Of a stretch of 10,048 bases of DNA, positions 6,769-10,048 are shown piece by piece; the stretch's first letter is position 1, and every line of letters starts with the position of its first letter. The notes under the pieces were generated by a model that saw only the letters and a program-made list of their open reading frames with translations, was not told the DNA's origin and did not search any database. A program made the translations under genes and the position numbers. This stretch comes from Myxococcales bacterium (GTDB lineage Bacteria > Myxococcota_A > Polyangia > Polyangiales > Polyangiaceae). The stretch covers positions 1-10,048 of the forward strand of contig JAHFDX010000045.1 of the NCBI GenBank assembly GCA_023248785.1. The letters run 5' to 3'.

Positions 6769-7557
6769 TTACGGGGAAAAGAAGCCGGCCCCCGGTTGCA
6801 CAGTGCGTTGGCTCACGCGCAATGCGGACTGGCTGACCATGTGAAACATACGCCGCACATTCGACGAACGTGCTTCAGTTTCAACCTGCACGTTGCCGGA
6901 TGGAACGCCCATTGAATCGGCCACCTTGCGAAATGCGACCTGGTCGCCGACGCCCACAAAGGCGAGCGTAAATTGTTCGGTTTTCAAAAGATCACGACTA
7001 ATGCACGCGCAGTCTTTTGCAGAGCGTTTACTTCCGTAATCTGCGCCGTCCGTCATCACCACCGCAATGCTTCGACATGGTGTTCCGAACGTTCGAAGTC
7101 TCTCCGCGTATGCGACGTTGGCAGTAAGTCCATCACACCACGCATCGTAGAGCGTTGTGCATCCACAGGGATTGTAGTTTGCGTCCGTGAGTCGCATCGC
7201 TTGGCTCACGGGGACATAGCTGTGAAGCACTTGAAGTTCCGAATGGAAAAGCCATGTCGCGACAAGAATCGAATCCTTCTCGCGGCTCTTGGCAAATGCG
7301 TCGAGCAGTGCCGCATGTCCATCGCGTACACTTTGCGTGAGTCCACCGTCATGGATGCTTGAGCTTGCGTCGATGAGGAGCGTCACAAGCGTGACGTCAG
7401 AGGCTTCAATGTTCTCCATCGCAAGTCCCGCCGCGCCAGCAATCACGATGTTGCCTAGGTTGCCCGTGATGATGGACGACGTGCCATGGCTGAGGACGCC
7501 CGAGGCCGTTGCCTGTGCGAGTAACAGTTGTACGTCCGTTTTCGAATGCATTGCCAT
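6769..7557 (-). CDS. vWA-domain protein with complete MIDAS motif
   Basis: A 262-residue cytoplasmic protein (no signal peptide or membrane segment). The vWA domain spans about 55-215. MIDAS residues are all present: LLIDASSSI gives Asp63/Ser65/Ser67, CGCTTLYDA gives Thr134 or Thr135, and MTDGAD gives Asp170. It should bind a divalent metal and mediate protein-protein contacts, like YegL/TerY proteins that pair with kinases. There are six cysteines (131, 133, 141, 161, 183, 185), some as C-G-C and C-A-C pairs, which might bind metal or be incidental. The N-terminus (about 20-50) holds an uncharged Gly/Ile/Ala-rich stretch, SSIITGNLGNIVIAGAAGLA, resembling a repeat-like or strand-forming segment. 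The C-terminal tail (about 235-262) ends Ser/Gln-rich then GAGFFSP. ATG 7557 has an AAGGAG site 7 bases upstream overlapping the hydrolase stop. Confidence 0.88.
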   Translation of the reverse strand: MAMHSKTDVQLLLAQATASGVLSHGTSSIITGNLGNIVIAGAAGLAMENIEASDVTLVTLLIDASSSIHDGGLTQSVRDGHAALLDAFAKSREKDSILVATWLFHSELQVLHSYVPVSQAMRLTDANYNPCGCTTLYDAWCDGLTANVAYAERLRTFGTPCRSIAVVMTDGADYGSKRSAKDCACISRDLLKTEQFTLAFVGVGDQVAFRKVADSMGVPSGNVQVETEARSSNVRRMFHMVSQSALRVSQRTVQPGAGFFSP

Positions 7558-7564
7558 AACGTGT

Positions 7565-7570
7565 CTCCTT
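7565..7570 (-). promoter_or_regulatory. Shine-Dalgarno overlapping the hydrolase stop, for the vWA gene
   Basis: AAGGAG on the minus strand lies 7 bases before ATG 7557 and shares bases with the TAA stop of the cysteine hydrolase (7569-7571), reading TAAGGAG. It fixes the start and implies coupled translation of the two genes. Confidence 0.85.
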
Positions 7571-8537
7571 AAAATGTAACTTCGTCAGTTGTTTTTACGA
7601 GCACCATGCCCGCCCTCGCGAAGTCCGCCATCGCTTCGTCTGCGATCCGCGGAAAGTTGAGCTCGTCTGGCAACGGAGAAATCGCGGGAGCCGGAACTGG
7701 GCTCATCGCATCCTCGAGGATCCAGATCTTCTTCAAGAGATTGCGGTCCACCTGTTCGACTTCACGTTGCAAGTCCTTCAACGTCGAGAGCACGCAATGC
7801 GATTTTGCTTGCCCGAATACGTAGATGCGGTCGTACTCCATGAGCAACTTGAAGAACGGTGTGTTGAATGTGCCGACTGTTTTGCCACCGAGCTCGCGTA
7901 CCTCGGGGCTCATGACGCTGTAGTTTTCGGTGAGCGCGTGCGTTCCCTTGGTTTCGAAGTGCGTCTGATGTGAACGCGCAATTGCATGGAAAATTGAGGC
8001 TTCCATGAGTGCTGGAACGAGTGCGTGGCTAACACCACCAAGGAGCGTGTGGTACGGCCAAATCGTGAGCACGTATTTCCCCGTGGCCTCGAGGCGTTTT
8101 GTGTATTCGAGTGCTTCGCGCGGGTGGGACACACTGGTCCAAGTCCCTGCGACGACGTCCTTGTGAAAGATTGGGGTGAACGGGGCGGGGTGATTGCCCT
8201 GCGCGTCGACCCACCAGGCAGGATGGAAAATTTGAAACATGCGATGCGTGTCGAGCGAAAAATGGACGCCCGTGATCTTGTCGAGATTCCGATACAGCCA
8301 CTCGATCGTCCGCGTTGTGTCTTGCACAGCGCCGGGAACAAATAGACTCGCGCCCGGAACGGAAAATCCGATTTGACAATCGATCCCAAACGCAGCGACG
8401 CGATATTGATCTCGCGCTGATGGGGCCACGCGGTTTTTTTCGCGAAACGCCCGTGCCTCGTCGGCCACAAGGGCTGCACGCTCAATGTAGACGTCCTTGA
8501 CTTGATTGGGTCGATAAAATGCTGGTAACGGCAACAT
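7569..8537 (-). CDS. Nicotinamidase-like cysteine hydrolase (isochorismatase fold), extended
   Basis: Nicotinamidases deamidate nicotinamide to nicotinate in NAD salvage; relatives act on other amides. The triad is recognisable: Asp53 in FGIDCQIGF, Lys197 in KGTHALTENYSV (compare the K-G-T/Y-S pattern in PncA-type enzymes) and Cys248 in GQAKSHCVLST. Metal-site candidates are Asp96 and His98 in SLDTH, and WPYHTLLGG (160-168) matches the nicotinamidase W-P-x-H segment. At 322 residues it is about 100 longer than a typical nicotinamidase, with a longer N-terminus (1-48), an insert near 105-150 (WWVDAQGNHPAPFTPIF) and a C-terminal extension. That could mean a different amide or nucleotide substrate or a docking role. 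It lies between the kinase and vWA genes and just upstream of an NrtR-type gene, which favours a link to NAD. ATG 8537 has AAGGAG 7 bases upstream. Confidence 0.85.
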   Translation of the reverse strand: MLPLPAFYRPNQVKDVYIERAALVADEARAFREKNRVAPSARDQYRVAAFGIDCQIGFSVPGASLFVPGAVQDTTRTIEWLYRNLDKITGVHFSLDTHRMFQIFHPAWWVDAQGNHPAPFTPIFHKDVVAGTWTSVSHPREALEYTKRLEATGKYVLTIWPYHTLLGGVSHALVPALMEASIFHAIARSHQTHFETKGTHALTENYSVMSPEVRELGGKTVGTFNTPFFKLLMEYDRIYVFGQAKSHCVLSTLKDLQREVEQVDRNLLKKIWILEDAMSPVPAPAISPLPDELNFPRIADEAMADFARAGMVLVKTTDEVTF

Positions 8538-8544
8538 GTTCTTT

Positions 8545-8550
8545 CTCCTT
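8545..8550 (-). promoter_or_regulatory. Shine-Dalgarno overlapping the kinase stop, for the cysteine hydrolase
   Basis: AAGGAG sits 7 bases before ATG 8537 and overlaps the kinase stop (8549-8551) as TAAGGAG. The layout is the same as at 7565-7570, so kinase, hydrolase and vWA are probably translated as one coupled unit. Confidence 0.85.
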
Positions 8551-10048
8551 AGGTCAGCGCGAGTTCTGAAATTTCGCGATCGTAAACGACATAGAGGCTA
8601 CCTTTCGAACTAGCGACAAGCTCCCCGTCGGTCGGGACCAGCCCGGCCGTGTCGGGGAACCGTTTTGTAACTTCAAGCTCCGCGTGTTTGGAATGAAGCG
8701 GGCTCTTGCGAAGCAAGACGAGACCAAGGTCGGTCGCCATGAGCACGGCGCCGTACGCTATGCACCGACCGCTGCCAATCTGGCTATCGGTCAACCGAGT
8801 GCGTGCGACGCACGTGCCATCGCTGCGGAAGAGAACCAGCTCTTCCGAGCGTGCGCCGTCCGTGTCAAGCATCAAGGAAAGAAGCACGTGCTCCGAATCG
8901 AAGTGCGCTGCGAGGTTCACGAGCTTGCCTCGAAATTGCGGCATCTCAACGCGAATGAGTCCACCGATGCCGGTGCGAAATACAAACCCGTGCGAGAGTG
9001 TTCCGGTCTGGCAGTAGGCAAACCCAAGCGATTCGCCGACGCGCAGCCACGTTCGCCCGTCGACGACGCATCCAAGTCGTCGTCCGCTTGTCACTTCAAT
9101 TACATAATTATCGCGTACGGCAAACGCGCCCTCGAGGTTTGCATCGAACGCTGCTTCACCGAGAAAGGAGTCAGTGCTGCCTTCCGCCCGCACGCCGTAG
9201 TCGCCATATTCGACGTATCGATTTGCGCGCACGACGTAGACGGATGGACCGGCAAGGACAACGCGATCCGGAGCTCGGTCATTTCGCTCAATAACGTGAC
9301 CGTCTTCCCGAACCAATTCCCCCGAGATCCATGTACATGTGCTCGGCCTTGGTTCTATGCGCACGCCCATAATGGATCCTTGTGTTCGAAGGACCCTCGT
9401 GACGCGAATACGGCCGCGGACAATGGTTGTTGGGACAACGACCGTTGTTGCACATTCTGGGCATACTCTTCGTGCGTGTTCGAGGCCGCACTGCTTGCAC
9501 ACAGCGAATCGCGTTGCAAGAAGACTCGCGGGCATCTCACCGCGTTCGCCCTTGTCGAACGTGCGCGCAATCCAGTCGAGCCAGTCATCGGAAAGGCTAT
9601 GAAGAGGCGCAGCCGCCCCCGGATACGTAACATCTTTAGATACGATGCTAATGCGTTCCTTTGCTCGTAAGTGCAGCGCCCCGACGCGCGGATGGGTGCC
9701 CCCATACGGATGCGCAAACAGCAATGCCGAAACTGCCAGTACACCGAAGGCGTACCAATCTGTCTCAGGCGTAAAGCAGGGCGCGTTTCCGAAGGCCACG
9801 CCGAGGAGGCGTGGATCCAAGTAGCGTTCATGCGCAACCGGGCATGCATATGCACCGTACTGCATCGAGTCACAGTCGATGAGGCGAACTTCATTTGCCC
9901 CGACAAGGACGTTGCCGTCGTTGAGATCGCCAACGATTACGTTTCGAGCATGCAACTCACGTAGTGTGTCGCGCAAATCGCGAAATCGTTCGAGCACGGC
10001 TACATTTGTTACTCGTCCTGCTCGGTTTTTTCGTAATAACCACTTGCC
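8549..10048 (-). CDS. YegI-like protein kinase with zinc ribbon and long beta-rich C-terminal region (N-terminus cut by right edge)
   Basis: The frame is open to base 10048, so 499 residues are visible and the kinase N-lobe lies outside; GTG 9997 is internal, not the real start. Counting from that GTG: the catalytic loop is VGDLNDGNVLV (Asp24, Asn29) with Val-Gly replacing the usual His-Arg; LIDCDS (Asp41) replaces DFG; CPVAHERYLDP and DWYAFGVLA follow as the activation segment and helix F. This pattern is typical of the YegI-type kinases that accompany vWA proteins. A zinc ribbon comes next, CKQC (167-170) and CPEC (179-182). Residues 190-482 are beta-strand-rich with repeated short strands, possibly propeller-like, lacking membrane segments. 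A substrate- or ligand-binding role for that region is inference. Its stop overlaps the ribosome site of the cysteine hydrolase. The essential Lys cannot be checked here. Confidence 0.85.
   Translation of the reverse strand, partial: GKWLLRKNRAGRVTNVAVLERFRDLRDTLRELHARNVIVGDLNDGNVLVGANEVRLIDCDSMQYGAYACPVAHERYLDPRLLGVAFGNAPCFTPETDWYAFGVLAVSALLFAHPYGGTHPRVGALHLRAKERISIVSKDVTYPGAAAPLHSLSDDWLDWIARTFDKGERGEMPASLLATRFAVCKQCGLEHARRVCPECATTVVVPTTIVRGRIRVTRVLRTQGSIMGVRIEPRPSTCTWISGELVREDGHVIERNDRAPDRVVLAGPSVYVVRANRYVEYGDYGVRAEGSTDSFLGEAAFDANLEGAFAVRDNYVIEVTSGRRLGCVVDGRTWLRVGESLGFAYCQTGTLSHGFVFRTGIGGLIRVEMPQFRGKLVNLAAHFDSEHVLLSLMLDTDGARSEELVLFRSDGTCVARTRLTDSQIGSGRCIAYGAVLMATDLGLVLLRKSPLHSKHAELEVTKRFPDTAGLVPTDGELVASSKGSLYVVYDREISELALT

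Noticed and set aside
8684..9670. 328-residue plus-strand ORF opposite the kinase tail
   Set aside because: It lies entirely antisense to the kinase/zinc-ribbon gene. Its translation shows no domain logic, and the minus-strand frame carries clear motifs.

Overview
The window reads like a chromosomal segment of a myxobacterium-type deltaproteobacterium (Myxococcota). This rests on the mix of gene families: a eukaryotic-type Ser/Thr kinase, secreted lipoproteins with Ser/Pro-rich spacers, a myxobacterial-style L,D-transpeptidase and many signalling domains. It is an inference from family content, not a placement. Coding density is very high. I see no tRNA, rRNA, CRISPR array, insertion sequence or other mobile element, and no gene-free stretch above 300 bases.

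Left part (1 to about 3450). A Ser/Thr protein kinase on the minus strand runs off the left edge. Facing away from it across an 85-base gap is a plus-strand cell-envelope unit. This comprises a short lipoprotein with an SH3-like domain, an L,D-transpeptidase catalytic ORF in the same reading frame, and an alpha/beta-hydrolase lipoprotein that begins 2 bases after the transpeptidase stop. The first two ORFs look like one gene split by an in-frame TAG at 1530-1532, because the catalytic half has no export signal of its own.

Right part (3487 to 10048). Seven minus-strand genes lie head to tail with gaps of at most 35 bases or with overlaps, so they look like one operon whose promoter is beyond the right edge. 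In transcription order they are: (1) an unusual protein kinase with a zinc ribbon and a long beta-rich tail, N-lobe missing at the edge; (2) a nicotinamidase-like cysteine hydrolase; (3) a von Willebrand factor A (vWA) protein with a complete MIDAS motif; (4) an NrtR-type Nudix/winged-helix regulator; (5) a carboxylesterase/phospholipase-family hydrolase; (6) a CPBP (Abi) intramembrane protease; (7) an agmatinase/arginase-family ureohydrolase.

The most interesting part is genes 1-4. A kinase plus vWA pair resembles the YegI/YegL (TerY-P-type) signalling modules. Here it is joined by a nicotinamidase-like enzyme and a regulator family known to sense NAD metabolites. This suggests a signalling cassette tied to NAD turnover. 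The function is inferred; what is directly visible is the gene order, the motifs, the tight spacing and two identical stop/Shine-Dalgarno junctions.
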